Positions 47,099 through 55,850 are shown, counted from the stretch's first letter. The stretch is 64,000 nucleotides of DNA from DATDFB01 sp035276475 (GCA_035276475.1 DATELQ010000039.1:1-64000), one strand, 5' to 3'. The notes: generated by a model not told the origin, from the sequence alone. Numbers and translations: made by a program.

Positions 47099-48250
47099 GT
47101 GGACCCCCTCTGGGACGTGGCGGTCGTCGGATGCGGCCCCGCCGGCGCGACGGCGGCGCTCTGCCTGGCGCGGCAAGGCGTCCGCGTCGTCGCCTTCGAC
47201 AAGCAGTCGTTCCCGCGCGAGAAGGTTTGCGGCGACGGCCTGATGCCCGACGCGCTCCGCGTGCTCACGCGCCTCGGACTGATCGACCGCGTGCGCCAGC
47301 GCGCCTTCGCCGGGCGCCGGCTGATGCTCTACAGCCCGTCGCACATCGCGCTGCCGATCGCGATGGACGCGCTGGTGTTGAAGCGCTTCGACCTCGACGC
47401 GATCATCGTCAGCGCGGCGGCCGAGGCGGGAGCGGTCATTGAGCATGGCCGCGTCGAGAACGTTTCCGTCTCCGCCGATCGAGTCTCGCTGTCTTTGGGC
47501 AAGGGCGTTGTCAACGCACGCACGCTGATCCTCGCGACGGGCGCCGACACGCGCCTGCTCGAGCAGGCCGGCATGGTGACGCGCAAAGTCGCCTCGGGTG
47601 TCGCGGTCCGGCACTACATCCAGTCGAAGGCGGTGGTCGACGATCTCGTCGTCTCGTTCGAGCGCGAGCTCGTCCCCGGCTACGCCTGGATCTTCCCGAT
47701 GGGCAACGGCGAGTACAACGTCGGCTGCGGCGTGGTCTACCGCGACGGCGCGCGCAACGCGCCGCCGCTGAACGATGCCCTGCAGCGCTTTCTGCGCGAG
47801 TGCGAGCCCGCGCGAGCGATCGCCGAGGGCATGATCTCCGCGACGCGCGTCGCCGGCGCGACGCTCCGCAGCGGTCTGCGCGGCGCGGCGTTCGCGCGCA
47901 CGCCGAACGTCCTCGCCATCGGCGAGACGATCGGCTGCACCCTCCCCGTCAGCGGCGAAGGGATCGGCAAGGCGATGGAGACCGGCGAGATCGCCGCCGC
48001 CGCGATCGCCGCCGAGCCAGACGCGCCCGCCGCCGAGTACCACCGCCGCATCGCCGCCCTGCAGCCAAAGTACGCCGGCTACAGCGCCGCCCAGCGCTGG
48101 CTCGCCCGGCCATGGGTCAACGACACGATCGCCCGGATGGCGCGGCGCAGCTCGTACGCATTGCGCAGCTTCAGCGAGATTCTCGATGAGACGACCGACC
48201 CGCGGGCGATCTTCTCCGCGCGGGGGATGCTGCGGATGGTATTGGGGTGA
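47099..48250 (+). CDS. FAD-dependent oxidoreductase, geranylgeranyl reductase family
   Basis: A 383-residue flavoprotein with the N-terminal motif WDVAVVGCGPAGATAALCLARQGVRVVAFDKQSFPREKVCGDGLMPDALRVL, which is the signature of the geranylgeranyl reductase/halogenase-like group, and a later GxGI motif in GETIGCTLPVSGEGIGKAMETGEIAA. It probably reduces a polyprenyl chain on a lipid or quinone, but halogenase-like relatives exist. The start is GTG at 47099, one base after the GGDEF/EAL stop, so it is cotranscribed with that gene. Confidence 0.85.
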   Translation: MDPLWDVAVVGCGPAGATAALCLARQGVRVVAFDKQSFPREKVCGDGLMPDALRVLTRLGLIDRVRQRAFAGRRLMLYSPSHIALPIAMDALVLKRFDLDAIIVSAAAEAGAVIEHGRVENVSVSADRVSLSLGKGVVNARTLILATGADTRLLEQAGMVTRKVASGVAVRHYIQSKAVVDDLVVSFERELVPGYAWIFPMGNGEYNVGCGVVYRDGARNAPPLNDALQRFLRECEPARAIAEGMISATRVAGATLRSGLRGAAFARTPNVLAIGETIGCTLPVSGEGIGKAMETGEIAAAAIAAEPDAPAAEYHRRIAALQPKYAGYSAAQRWLARPWVNDTIARMARRSSYALRSFSEILDETTDPRAIFSARGMLRMVLG

Positions 48251-48253
48251 CGC

Positions 48254-49690
48254 TCAGTGCTTCGCCGCCCGCCGCCGCAGATTCGCGATCGTCACCGTAA
48301 TCGACGTCGTCGTGTTCGCGCCGTCGCGGTCCGTGGCCGTCACCGTCACCGTGTACGTCCCGACGTCGCGGAACGCGTGCGTCACCGTCTGGCCGCGCTC
48401 GGGGCTGGAGATGTCGCCGAAGGTCCACACGTACGTGTATGGCGGCGCGCCGCTGCTCGGGTTCGCGGTGAACGTAATCGGCGCGAGCGGCACCGTCAGC
48501 GTCGTGCTCGCCGAGATGCCGACCGTGAACGGGCAGTGCCGCGCGAGGTACGACTCCGTCCCCTCGATGAGCGACAGCACGCGGCCGACCGAGGCGACGT
48601 AGCCGCTGCCGTTCCACGTCAACTCCGACTGCGGGGCCAAGCTGCGCTTCGCCGAGTCGAGGATGAAGGGAATGTCCGTCGTTGTGCCCGCCGTGAACGG
48701 AATCCGCCGCAACCGCGTCTCCGCCACCGAGGGGTTCAGCACGCCGGCCGGGTAACTCACGTAGAGCAGCGCCCACTCCGATAGCGACGCGTTCGCGATC
48801 AGCGAGAACGGCAGCACGTCCGTCGCGCCGCTGATCAGCAATGCGTCCGCCGTGACCACGTGGCCCGCCGTGTCGTACTTCACCGAGCGCATCGTGTTCC
48901 CGCCGGTGACCGGCACCGTATAGACAAGGAAAAAGAAGTGACCGTCCGTTGCCAGGCGCGGATTCGCGCCGCCGGCGCGCACCGTATTGACTGCTGTCGC
49001 CGGCGCGCCTGGCGAGACGATCGAGAACGCCAGCTCCTGCTGCCCGCCGTTCACGCTGCGCGAGTAGACGATGCCGATCACTCCCGACGGCGTCACCGCC
49101 ACGCGTGGATACACCGGCGTCGAGACGAAGAACGTCACCGGCTCATCCGACTTCTGCGTGCCGTCGGCGGCGATCACCGCCATCCACAGCCCCATGTCGA
49201 AGCCGCTCGTCACGGTGTGCAGGACGATGTAGGCCTTGCGCGTCGGGTCCCACGCCGCGTCGTACTCCTGGTTGAACGCCTGAGCGTGCTGCGGCGCGAT
49301 GGCGATCGGGCCGCCGATCGGATTGCCGTTGATGTCGATGCGCTGCAGCGTGATTTGAAAATTGCGCGTCTCGTAGAAGAGCGCGAACTCCGTCCCGTTC
49401 CAAAGAAGGATGCGCGGACCGACCAGCGTCGACGCGGCGATCAGCCGGTCGGCGCGGATCTGATTGAGATTCGCGTCGTAGACGCCGAAGTAGACCGCGT
49501 TGTTGGCCGGATCGGAGTCGAGCTTGGCCACGCCGTAAACCGAGCCGGCAAACGCGATCGGTCCGGCGGCGCGATTCGGGAAGACGACCGGCTGGGAAAC
49601 CGGGACGAGCGCTGTCACGCACTGCGCTGCCGCCGAGACCGCGAGCAGCAGGCCGCACACCACCGCCAACACCCAACATTTTGGCTTCAT
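48254..49690 (-). CDS. Secreted beta-propeller-like protein with C-terminal PKD domain
   Basis: A 478-residue exported protein. A signal peptide (CWVLAVVCGLLLAVSAAAQ) is followed by about 350 residues of repeated strands (PRILLWNGTEFALFYETR, AYIVLHTVTSGFDMGLWMAVI, HFFFLVYTVPVTG), probably a propeller. The last 90 residues form a PKD domain (APPYTYVWTFGDISSPERGQTVTHAFRDVGTYTVTVTATDRDG). The start at 49690 is preferred for its signal peptide. It is divergent from kup, whose likely start is only 68 bp away. Function unknown. Confidence 0.78.
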   Translation of the reverse strand: MKPKCWVLAVVCGLLLAVSAAAQCVTALVPVSQPVVFPNRAAGPIAFAGSVYGVAKLDSDPANNAVYFGVYDANLNQIRADRLIAASTLVGPRILLWNGTEFALFYETRNFQITLQRIDINGNPIGGPIAIAPQHAQAFNQEYDAAWDPTRKAYIVLHTVTSGFDMGLWMAVIAADGTQKSDEPVTFFVSTPVYPRVAVTPSGVIGIVYSRSVNGGQQELAFSIVSPGAPATAVNTVRAGGANPRLATDGHFFFLVYTVPVTGGNTMRSVKYDTAGHVVTADALLISGATDVLPFSLIANASLSEWALLYVSYPAGVLNPSVAETRLRRIPFTAGTTTDIPFILDSAKRSLAPQSELTWNGSGYVASVGRVLSLIEGTESYLARHCPFTVGISASTTLTVPLAPITFTANPSSGAPPYTYVWTFGDISSPERGQTVTHAFRDVGTYTVTVTATDRDGANTTTSITVTIANLRRRAAKH

Positions 49691-49758
49691 TGAGCTTCTC
49701 GTCCCCGGAGTTATTGGTGAGTCTAGCACGCCTCGGCTCGCTTCCTGCTTCCTATGCT

Positions 49759-51663
49759 ATGGTTCGCCGCCTGCGCTCGATGGAAACTGCGAAGCCGCAA
49801 AGCAGCACCCGTTACCTCGCCACTCTCTCCCTCGGAGCGCTCGGAGTCGTCTACGGCGACATCGGCACCAGTCCCTTATACGCATTCCGCGAGTGCTTCC
49901 GTCCGGAGCACCACCTCGCGCCGACCGAGGCAAACATCCTCGGCATCGTCTCCCTCATCTGCTGGTCGCTCGTCATCATCATCTCCGTCAAATACCTCGT
50001 GCTGGTCATGCGGGCGGACAACCGCGGCGAAGGCGGCATCCTCGCGCTCATGTCGCTCGTCGGCGTGCAGAGCGCCAGCAGCAAGCGGCGCTGGTTCATC
50101 GTGGCCCTCGGACTCTTCGGCGCGGCGCTGCTCTACGGCGACGGCATGATCACGCCGGCGATCTCGGTGCTCTCCGCCGTCGAAGGGCTCGACGTGGCCA
50201 CGCCGATGTTCAAGCCCTACATCGTCCCGATCACCCTGGCGGTCCTCGTCCTTCTCTTCGTCGTCCAGCGCATCGGGACGGCGAAGGTCGGCGCGATGTT
50301 CGGCCCTGTCATGATGGTCTGGTTCGCCGTCATCTCCGCGATCGGCGTCGCCCAGATCGCCCGCGAGCCGCATGTCCTGACGGCGATCGATCCTCTCTGG
50401 GCCATCCGCTTCTTCGCCGCGAACCACGTCACCGGCTACCTCGTCCTCGGCGCTGTCTTCCTGGCCGTGACGGGCGGCGAGGCGCTCTACGCAGACATGG
50501 GGCATTTCGGCGCCCGCCCGATCCGCATCGCCTGGTTCGCGATCGTCTTTCCGGCCCTGCTGATCAACTATCTCGGCCAGGGCGCGCTGATGCTGCACGA
50601 TTTGAACGCGTTCAAAAACCCCTTCTTCCTCGCGGCGCCGCAGTGGGCGCTCTACCCTCTGGTTGGCCTCAGCACGATCGCCACGATCATCGCCTCCCAG
50701 GCCGTCATCTCCGGCGCATTCTCGCTGACGCGCCAGGCCGTGCAGCTCGGCTACCTCCCCCGCCTCGTCATCCGCCACACGTCGGCGCGCGAGATCGGGC
50801 AGATCTACATCCCCTCGGTGAACTGGCTCCTGATGATCTGCGCCGTCGGCCTGGTGATCGCGTTCCAAGCCTCGACGAATCTCGCCGCGGCGTACGGCGT
50901 AGCGGTGACGGCGACGATGGCGATCACGACGTCGATCCTCGCCGTGGTCGAGCGCGAGCGCTGGCGCTGGTCGACGATCGCGATCGTCTGCATCACCGTG
51001 CCGCTGCTCTTCGTCGACCTCGCCTTCTTCGGCGCGAACATCATCAAGGTCGAGCAGGGCGGCTGGTTCCCGCTCCTCGTCGGCGTCCTCGCATTCACGC
51101 TGATGGCGACGTGGCGGCGCGGACGGCAGATCCTCAATGAGCGCCTTGCGGCAACGCAGATGGAGCCGGGCGATCTCCTCCGCGACCTCGCCGCCGGCCG
51201 CATCCCGCGCGTTCCCGGCACGGCGATCTTCATGTCCCGGCGCGCCGACGGGATCCCGACGTCGCTGCTGCACAATCTCAAGCACAACAAAGTCGTGCAC
51301 AAGAACGTCGTGCTGCTCAGCGTCGTGGTCGAGGAGATCGCGCGCCTTCCCGAAAGCGAGCGCGTGCTGTGGGAGGAGCTCGGCCAGGGCGTCCACCGCC
51401 TCGTCCTCCGCTTCGGCTACATGGACGAGACGAACCTCCCGTCGATCCTCGCCTCGATCAAAGATCCGCCGGTGCCGCTGCAGCCGATGATCACGAGCTA
51501 CTTCCTCGGGCGCGAGACGCTGCTGGCCACGCGCCGCCCCGGCATGGCCCTGTGGCGCGAGCGGCTCTTCGCCTGGATGATGAGGAATGCCACAGGCGCC
51601 GCGAACTACTTCAGTCTGCCGTCGAATCAGGTGATCGAGCTCGGCGCGCAGATCGAAATGTAG
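49759..51663 (+). CDS. kup: Kup-type potassium uptake permease
   Basis: A 634-residue K+/H+ symporter with twelve hydrophobic segments. The conserved N-terminal LATLSLGALGVVYGDIGTSPLYAFRE, EGGILALMSL, GDGMITPAISVLSAVEG and GGEALYADMGHFG all match the family. The C-terminal cytosolic part (about 460-634) is typical. The start is uncertain: ATG at 49759 or 49780. The TAG stop at 51661-51663 is the first part of a GGGGCGCAC hairpin repeat that may act as terminator. Confidence 0.95.
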   Translation: MVRRLRSMETAKPQSSTRYLATLSLGALGVVYGDIGTSPLYAFRECFRPEHHLAPTEANILGIVSLICWSLVIIISVKYLVLVMRADNRGEGGILALMSLVGVQSASSKRRWFIVALGLFGAALLYGDGMITPAISVLSAVEGLDVATPMFKPYIVPITLAVLVLLFVVQRIGTAKVGAMFGPVMMVWFAVISAIGVAQIAREPHVLTAIDPLWAIRFFAANHVTGYLVLGAVFLAVTGGEALYADMGHFGARPIRIAWFAIVFPALLINYLGQGALMLHDLNAFKNPFFLAAPQWALYPLVGLSTIATIIASQAVISGAFSLTRQAVQLGYLPRLVIRHTSAREIGQIYIPSVNWLLMICAVGLVIAFQASTNLAAAYGVAVTATMAITTSILAVVERERWRWSTIAIVCITVPLLFVDLAFFGANIIKVEQGGWFPLLVGVLAFTLMATWRRGRQILNERLAATQMEPGDLLRDLAAGRIPRVPGTAIFMSRRADGIPTSLLHNLKHNKVVHKNVVLLSVVVEEIARLPESERVLWEELGQGVHRLVLRFGYMDETNLPSILASIKDPPVPLQPMITSYFLGRETLLATRRPGMALWRERLFAWMMRNATGAANYFSLPSNQVIELGAQIEM

Positions 51664-51683
51664 GGGCGCACAGCGTGCGCCCC
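51661..51683. repeat. GGGGCGCAC hairpin repeat at the kup stop
   Basis: Perfect 9-bp stem GGGGCGCAC / GTGCGCCCC (51663-51671, 51675-51683) with loop AGC. The TAG stop of kup is the first three bases of the TAGGGGCGCAC motif. Same family as 18555 and 59090. Confidence 0.7.
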
Positions 51684-51694
51684 CGTCGAAAAAT

Positions 51695-52669
51695 CTACTG
51701 CACGCAGCCGCCGGCGGCGTTCGACCACTCCGGCTGATAGCCGTAGCCGTTCGAGATGAACAGCCCCGTCCATGCGCACTTGTCGTCGGCCTCGTAGCCG
51801 TTGGAGTCGTACCACGCGTTGCCGAGAGCGTCCGTGACCGCCTCGCGCGTCTCATGGACCATGAAGTGCGTCATGTTCTGCGCAACCGTCCAGCCGCTGA
51901 CCTGGCAGCCGCTGCAGCTCGGATACGGCTCGATCGAGTACTTCACGTAGTTCGAGCCGTTGAAATACGAGCTGTGATACGCGCAGTACGCGAGGCCCGG
52001 GCCGCCGCACGACGTCGATGAGCCGTCGGACGAGTAGACGAGCTTCGTCGTGCCGGGAACGTACTTCGGCAGGAAGACTTCGTAGACGGTGCTGTAGTTC
52101 GTGCCGTGCGCGGCGACGTAGCGCTTCACCTCGGCCTGCACGACGGAGTCGGTGACGTTGCCGGTCGACGGCAGCGGGTTCGTGGTGTCGAACCAGTCGG
52201 CCTGCGAGCCGGCGAGGTTCGAGGTCTGGATGTTGGCGCTGTCGTAGTACTGGGTCAGCATCGAGTAGTGCGAGCTCGTGCCGAGCTGATTGCGGAAGGC
52301 CTGGATGGTCGTGGCGCGGGAGTTGTCGCTACCGCCCGAGGCCCACGTCGGACCCCAGAAGATGCAGACGACCTTCGCGACGTTGATGACGTCGCCGCCG
52401 TGATAGGTGAGGTTGACCGCCATCGGGCCCATGCGCAGCGCCTCGGGCGACACGGCGAAGCGCGGGTTCGCCGCGATCGGGAGGTTGTCGTCCTCGTCGA
52501 TCATCGAACGGATCTGCCCGTCACCTTCCTGGTTGATCGGGAACTTCTTCGGCGTCGAGGCACCGATGCCTTCATCGTCGCGTGCGGCAGGGGTGTGGCG
52601 CGGATCGTCCTGGGCAAAGACCGTGGATGCGAGGGACAGCGCGAATAGGACTGCGAGAGCCTTCTTCAT
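51695..52669 (-). CDS. Exported EXORDIUM/PHI-1-like protein
   Basis: A 324-residue exported protein (signal peptide LAVLFALSLASTVFAQ). VNLTYHGGDVINVAKVVCIFWGPTW and the C-terminal MVHETREAVTDALGNAWYDSNGYEADDKCAWTG resemble the plant EXORDIUM/phosphate-induced family, which has bacterial members of unknown activity. The HETREA...EADDKC arrangement could bind a metal, which is inference. Six cysteines suggest disulfides. A GGAGGAT ribosome site supports the start at 52669. Confidence 0.6.
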   Translation of the reverse strand: MKKALAVLFALSLASTVFAQDDPRHTPAARDDEGIGASTPKKFPINQEGDGQIRSMIDEDDNLPIAANPRFAVSPEALRMGPMAVNLTYHGGDVINVAKVVCIFWGPTWASGGSDNSRATTIQAFRNQLGTSSHYSMLTQYYDSANIQTSNLAGSQADWFDTTNPLPSTGNVTDSVVQAEVKRYVAAHGTNYSTVYEVFLPKYVPGTTKLVYSSDGSSTSCGGPGLAYCAYHSSYFNGSNYVKYSIEPYPSCSGCQVSGWTVAQNMTHFMVHETREAVTDALGNAWYDSNGYEADDKCAWTGLFISNGYGYQPEWSNAAGGCVQ

Positions 52670-52800
52670 TCTTCAATCCTCCGGGCGCGCCTCATGCGCA
52701 AGCGCGCTGCCACGCCGCCGGAGGAGCTAAGTCATTGATTTTCCGTTCAGGATGCCGACGCGGCGGATCAACGATTCACCCTTCGCGCGCGAAAGGGTGG
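52670..52800. other. Intergenic region with hairpin
   Basis: The 131 bp between two minus-strand genes contain a hairpin CACCCTT / AAGGGTG with CG-rich loop at 52777-52799, without a T-tract on the minus strand. Short matches to GGATCAACGAT and TTGATCC lie on each side. I see no coding signal. Confidence 0.4.
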
Positions 52801-53292
52801 TCAATTTGTTGATCGCTGGATACGAGATTGATCCACCCTTACGCCCTCACGCCTAAAATAACTTAGGACCTGCGGCGGCCCGCCGATCGGATCGCTCGCC
52901 GACGGCGCGGCGAAGAAGGCGCACCATCCCGACTGCAGCAGCGACCAGCGGCCCCACCCGGCCTCGTACACCGGCGGGCGGCCGCCCGCAGCGAGGACAT
53001 CGTCGAGCGTGGCGCCGACGCGCAGCCCCTCGCGCGTGCGGAAGTGCGCGTCGGTCGTCTCGATGAAGCGGATGCGGTGCATGGCATCGACGCCGGCGAC
53101 GTACTCGACGTCGTGAAAGACGACGCGGTAGGCCGGGAAGGTCTGCTCCGCGCCGCCGACGACGAAGCCGGAGGTCTGCGTGCTCGCCGCCGGCAGAACG
53201 GCGCCGAGGGTCGGCTCAGCGGAGAGCTTGTAGGTCGTGTCGGCGGTGGTGCAGGCGGTGAGAAGCGTGAGCGCAAGGAAGAGGCGTTTCAC
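52801..53292 (-). CDS. Hypothetical lipoprotein, 163 residues
   Basis: The N-terminus MKRLFLALTLLTACTTADT is a lipoprotein signal with lipobox LTAC (Cys14). The mature part is beta-rich (YRVVFHDVEYVAGVDAMHRIRFIETTDAHFRTREGLRVGATLDDVLAAGGRPPVYEAGWGRWSLLQ), with a repeating motif similar to proteins in which G(A/T)LDDVLAAGG marks a substrate- or surface-binding loop; no firm family. The start is GTG at 53292, six bases behind TATGAT. Confidence 0.68.
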   Translation of the reverse strand: MKRLFLALTLLTACTTADTTYKLSAEPTLGAVLPAASTQTSGFVVGGAEQTFPAYRVVFHDVEYVAGVDAMHRIRFIETTDAHFRTREGLRVGATLDDVLAAGGRPPVYEAGWGRWSLLQSGWCAFFAAPSASDPIGGPPQVLSYFRREGVRVDQSRIQRSTN

Positions 53293-53298
53293 GCCGGG

Positions 53299-53304
53299 AT
53301 CATA
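53299..53304 (-). promoter_or_regulatory. -10 box (TATGAT) of the lipoprotein gene
   Basis: TATGAT on the minus strand ends six bases before the GTG at 53292 and lies directly after the stop of the upstream decarboxylase-family gene. Confidence 0.5.
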
Positions 53305-53622
53305 CTAACCGCGGCCGCCTTTGTCCGCGACCCACGTCAACGCCCGCATCGCCGCCGGAAACCCGAGCGTCGTGATGGCCAGGACACAGATGTGCGTCAG
53401 CTCCTCGTCGGTGATCCCGGCATGGCGCGCGTTGCGGACGGCCGAGTGCGTGCCGCCCTCCAACCCCGCGCCGATCGACAACGCGACCTTGACCAGGCGC
53501 CGCGTCTTCTCATCGAGCGGCCCGGCGTTGTGGCATTTGTCGGCCAAGGCGTTGAACGACTCCCAGACGTCGGCGTGGGTCGTGCGGAAGTCGGCGACGA
53601 AGGGAGGGACTTTCGCAGGCAT
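53305..53622 (-). CDS. Carboxymuconolactone decarboxylase family protein
   Basis: A 105-residue all-helical protein of the CMD/AhpD-like fold (LDEKTRRLVKVALSIGAGLEGGTHSAVRNARHAGITDEELTHICVLAITTLGFPAAMRALTWV). The redox CxxC of AhpD is replaced by EGGTHS, so peroxidase activity of the AhpD kind is not expected. It is probably a trimer or hexamer with an unknown lactone or hydroxy-acid substrate. The start at 53622 has GAGGTGA upstream. Confidence 0.85.
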   Translation of the reverse strand: MPAKVPPFVADFRTTHADVWESFNALADKCHNAGPLDEKTRRLVKVALSIGAGLEGGTHSAVRNARHAGITDEELTHICVLAITTLGFPAAMRALTWVADKGGRG

Positions 53623-53646
53623 TGATCTCACCTCGGCGGGACAGTG

Positions 53647-53680
53647 TAGCGGTTCGCGATTGGCGATTGGCGGTTAGGGG
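53647..53680. repeat. GCGGTT-type repeat, left of the four-helix-bundle gene
   Basis: TAGCGGTTCGCGATTGGCGA followed by TTGGCGGTTAGG. Its inverted counterpart lies at 54021-54049 on the other side of the gene, and a solo relative at 18401-18430. Confidence 0.55.
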
Positions 53681-54003
53681 TTCCGCGAAGCGCGATCGAT
53701 GTACCGTACGAGGCCACTCAGCATCCGCGCGATCTCTGCCGCGCGTTTCGCCAGCGCTTTCGCCGCCGTTTTCTCGATGTAGTCAAGGTCGGAGGCGATG
53801 ATGACTTGCGCTTGCAACTCGAACGTGGATCCTCGCGCGATCAGCACGAAGTGCCGATAATCCGCGCGGCTTCTGCGACCGCGGCCTTCAGCGATATTGC
53901 ACAGAATCGAGATCGCGGTCCAAGACCGAGATAGCCTTTTGCACTCATAATTTTTGCGGTGCGGAAGGGTCCGGCCGGGAAGCCAGTCGCGTGGGCAGCA
54001 CAT
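53674..54003 (-). pseudogene. Four-helix-bundle (S23-type) protein, N-terminally degraded
   Basis: The open frame encodes 109 residues. From CNIAEGRGRRSRADYRHFVLIARGSTFELQAQVIIA onward it matches the four-helix-bundle proteins first described from 23S rRNA intervening sequences. The first helix (normally ...L.vW..A..L) is missing, and the segment before NIAEG does not match, while a neighbouring frame reads FPAGPFRTAKI, close to the expected start of the loop. A frameshift or truncation is therefore likely. The gene is enclosed by inverted GCGGTT-type repeats, one of which supplies its C-terminal codons and stop. Confidence 0.6.
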
Positions 54004-54020
54004 CCTACCTCGGGTTCTCC

Positions 54021-54049
54021 CGAACCGCTAACCGCCAAGCGCTAATCGC
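54021..54049. repeat. GCGGTT-type repeat, right of the four-helix-bundle gene
   Basis: CGAACCGCTAACCGCCAAGC followed by GCTAATCGC. On the minus strand it reads GCGATTAGCGCTTGGCGGTT, the inverted partner of 53647-53680. Confidence 0.55.
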
Positions 54050-54118
54050 TCTCTGGAATTTCCCTCTCTCCCCCAGCCGTTTGCGCGCCCGAATTTTCGC
54101 GAAAGGATTCACAACCCC

Positions 54119-54676
54119 ATGCAGGCCAACGATCTTCGCCGCGGAATGGTCGTGCTCTTCAACGGCGATCTCTGCAAAGTCCTCGAGTTCCACCACCACA
54201 CGCCCGGCAACCTCCGCGCGATGGTACAGGCCAAGCTGCGGAACCTCCGCACCGGCAACCAGTTCGAGCATCGCTTCCGCTCGCAGGACGAAGTCGAGCA
54301 GGCATTCATCAACCAGCACGAGATGGAGTACCTCTACTCCGACGGCCACGCCCACCACTTCATGAACACGGAGAACTACGAGCAGGTCGAGATCTCCGAC
54401 GACGACCTCGGCGACTCCGCCTCGTGGCTCTCGCCCGGCATCAAGCTCCAGGTGCAGTTTTACGAGGGCAAGCCGCTCGGCATCGAGCTCCCCAAGACCG
54501 TGCGCGCCAAGATCGCCGAGACCCAGCCGATGGTCAAGAGCGCCACGGCGTCGGCGTCGTACAAGCCGGCCAAGCTCGAGAACGGCGTCACCGTCCTCGT
54601 CCCGCCGTTCGTCAGCGAGGGCGAAGAGATCGTCGTCGATCCCTCCGAGAACCGCTACATCGAAAGAGCAAAATAG
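54119..54676 (+). CDS. efp: Translation elongation factor P
   Basis: A 185-residue ribosome-binding factor that relieves stalling at polyproline. The three domains are visible: an N-terminal KOW-like domain (MQANDLRRGMVVLFNGDLCKVLEFHHHTPGNLRAMVQAKLRNLRTG), a central OB domain and a C-terminal OB domain ending in VDPSENRYIERAK. The tip loop reads TPGNLRA where E. coli has KPGKGQA, so the modified Lys34 position is Asn, with Arg two residues later. An AAAGGA ribosome site precedes the ATG. The zinc-ribbon protein gene follows after 7 bp. Confidence 0.95.
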   Translation: MQANDLRRGMVVLFNGDLCKVLEFHHHTPGNLRAMVQAKLRNLRTGNQFEHRFRSQDEVEQAFINQHEMEYLYSDGHAHHFMNTENYEQVEISDDDLGDSASWLSPGIKLQVQFYEGKPLGIELPKTVRAKIAETQPMVKSATASASYKPAKLENGVTVLVPPFVSEGEEIVVDPSENRYIERAK

Positions 54677-54683
54677 CGGGGTC

Positions 54684-55214
54684 GTGGCTTCCGTCCACTT
54701 CCTTTGCCCGCACTGCGACGCGCGCCTCTCCCGCGAGGCCGGCGAGGCCGCGCACTCGTGCGAGCGCTGCGGCGCGCCGAGCGACGTCGTCGCCCCCGAA
54801 GCCATCGAGCGCTGCGCCGCCTGCGGCCACGACCAGCTCTACTTTCAAAAGGACTTCAACCGCGGCACCGGCATGCTCCTCATCATCATCGGAGCCGTGC
54901 TCGCGCCGTTCACGTACTTCCTCTCGCTGCTCTTCGTAACGATTCTCGACTGGACGATCTACCGCATCGTGAAAAACGTCGTCGTCTGCTATCGATGCCA
55001 GGCCGTGCATCGCGGCTACGCCGTGCCGCCGCGGGTGAAGCCGTTCGACCTCGTCACTCATGATCGCCACGTCTACGGCGCCGCGCCGCCGGGCGCTGAG
55101 GAAGGGCACTCAGACGGGGACGTGGGCGATGGCGCTGAGCCACCCGCCGAGGACTTCGCCGATGACGACGGCGACCACGTCGACGTAGAGGATGCCGGTC
55201 GCCGCCATCGTTGA
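54684..55214 (+). CDS. Zinc-ribbon membrane protein of unknown function
   Basis: A 176-residue protein. Three cysteine pairs (FLCPHCDARL, HSCERCGAPS, ERCAACGHDQ) form one or two zinc ribbons, followed by one or two membrane helices (TGMLLIIIGAVLAPFTYFLSLLFVTILDWTIYRI), another CYRC pair and an acidic C-terminal tail. The start is GTG at 54684, close behind efp. The last 105 bp overlap the convergent membrane-protein gene, so the true stop is as given but the tail is poorly constrained. Confidence 0.68.
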   Translation: MASVHFLCPHCDARLSREAGEAAHSCERCGAPSDVVAPEAIERCAACGHDQLYFQKDFNRGTGMLLIIIGAVLAPFTYFLSLLFVTILDWTIYRIVKNVVVCYRCQAVHRGYAVPPRVKPFDLVTHDRHVYGAAPPGAEEGHSDGDVGDGAEPPAEDFADDDGDHVDVEDAGRRHR

Positions 55215-55850
55215 GCGAATCCGCACTGTCCCCCACACCATCGGATAGAGCAGCAGCGGTCCGATGAGGCCCCACCCGGCGCGCATCCAGAAGAAGATTC
55301 CCTGCCGGATGGCGATCTCGTTCCAGACGCCGGTGACGCAGAGCGCCGCGACGACGACGAGGACGCGCGCGATCGACGTTGCCAGCGTGGCGATGGTCAA
55401 CCGCTTCAGCGGATCGATGGCCATGCCGCGCACGACGAGGTACCAGTGCCCGAGGATCATGGCCAGGTTGACGCTGCCGAGAAGCGCGACCGAGGCGAGT
55501 GCGCCGAGGATGCTCCACGCGAGCGAGGACTGCGTGCCGGCACGCCACGCCGCCACCGCCGCGACGACGTACGACGCGCCGAGCAGCGCGACCGGAACGC
55601 GGAAGACGAGGCGCTTCGGATAGCGCAGCACGAACCAGATGACGATCGTGAGCGCGACCGGAATCGCGTCGAGGATGGCCAGCTCGCGCGCGTGCGCGAT
55701 CGCGTGCGCCGCCGTGGCGAAGGCGGCCAGCGCAGCGCTGATGAGGAAGACCATCCGGTAGAACTTCACGCCGGCGTTGCGGCGGCCGACAAGCGGGAGG
55801 AAGACGACGAGGCCGGCGGCCAGGTCGATGAGGAAAAGCGCGAGCAACAT
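55110..55850 (-). CDS. Polytopic membrane protein, unknown function
   Basis: A 246-residue protein with about seven hydrophobic segments (LLALFLIDLAAGLVVFLPLVG, MVFLISAALAAFATAAHAIAH, IPVALTIVIWFVLRY, VPVALLGASYVVAAVAAW and others). HWYLVVRGMAIDPLKR, with a conserved-looking His between helices, is a possible functional site. No family recognised. The start follows the stop of the deacetylase-like gene with no gap, indicating one operon. Confidence 0.7.
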   Translation of the reverse strand: MLLALFLIDLAAGLVVFLPLVGRRNAGVKFYRMVFLISAALAAFATAAHAIAHARELAILDAIPVALTIVIWFVLRYPKRLVFRVPVALLGASYVVAAVAAWRAGTQSSLAWSILGALASVALLGSVNLAMILGHWYLVVRGMAIDPLKRLTIATLATSIARVLVVVAALCVTGVWNEIAIRQGIFFWMRAGWGLIGPLLLYPMVWGTVRIRSTMAATGILYVDVVAVVIGEVLGGWLSAIAHVPV

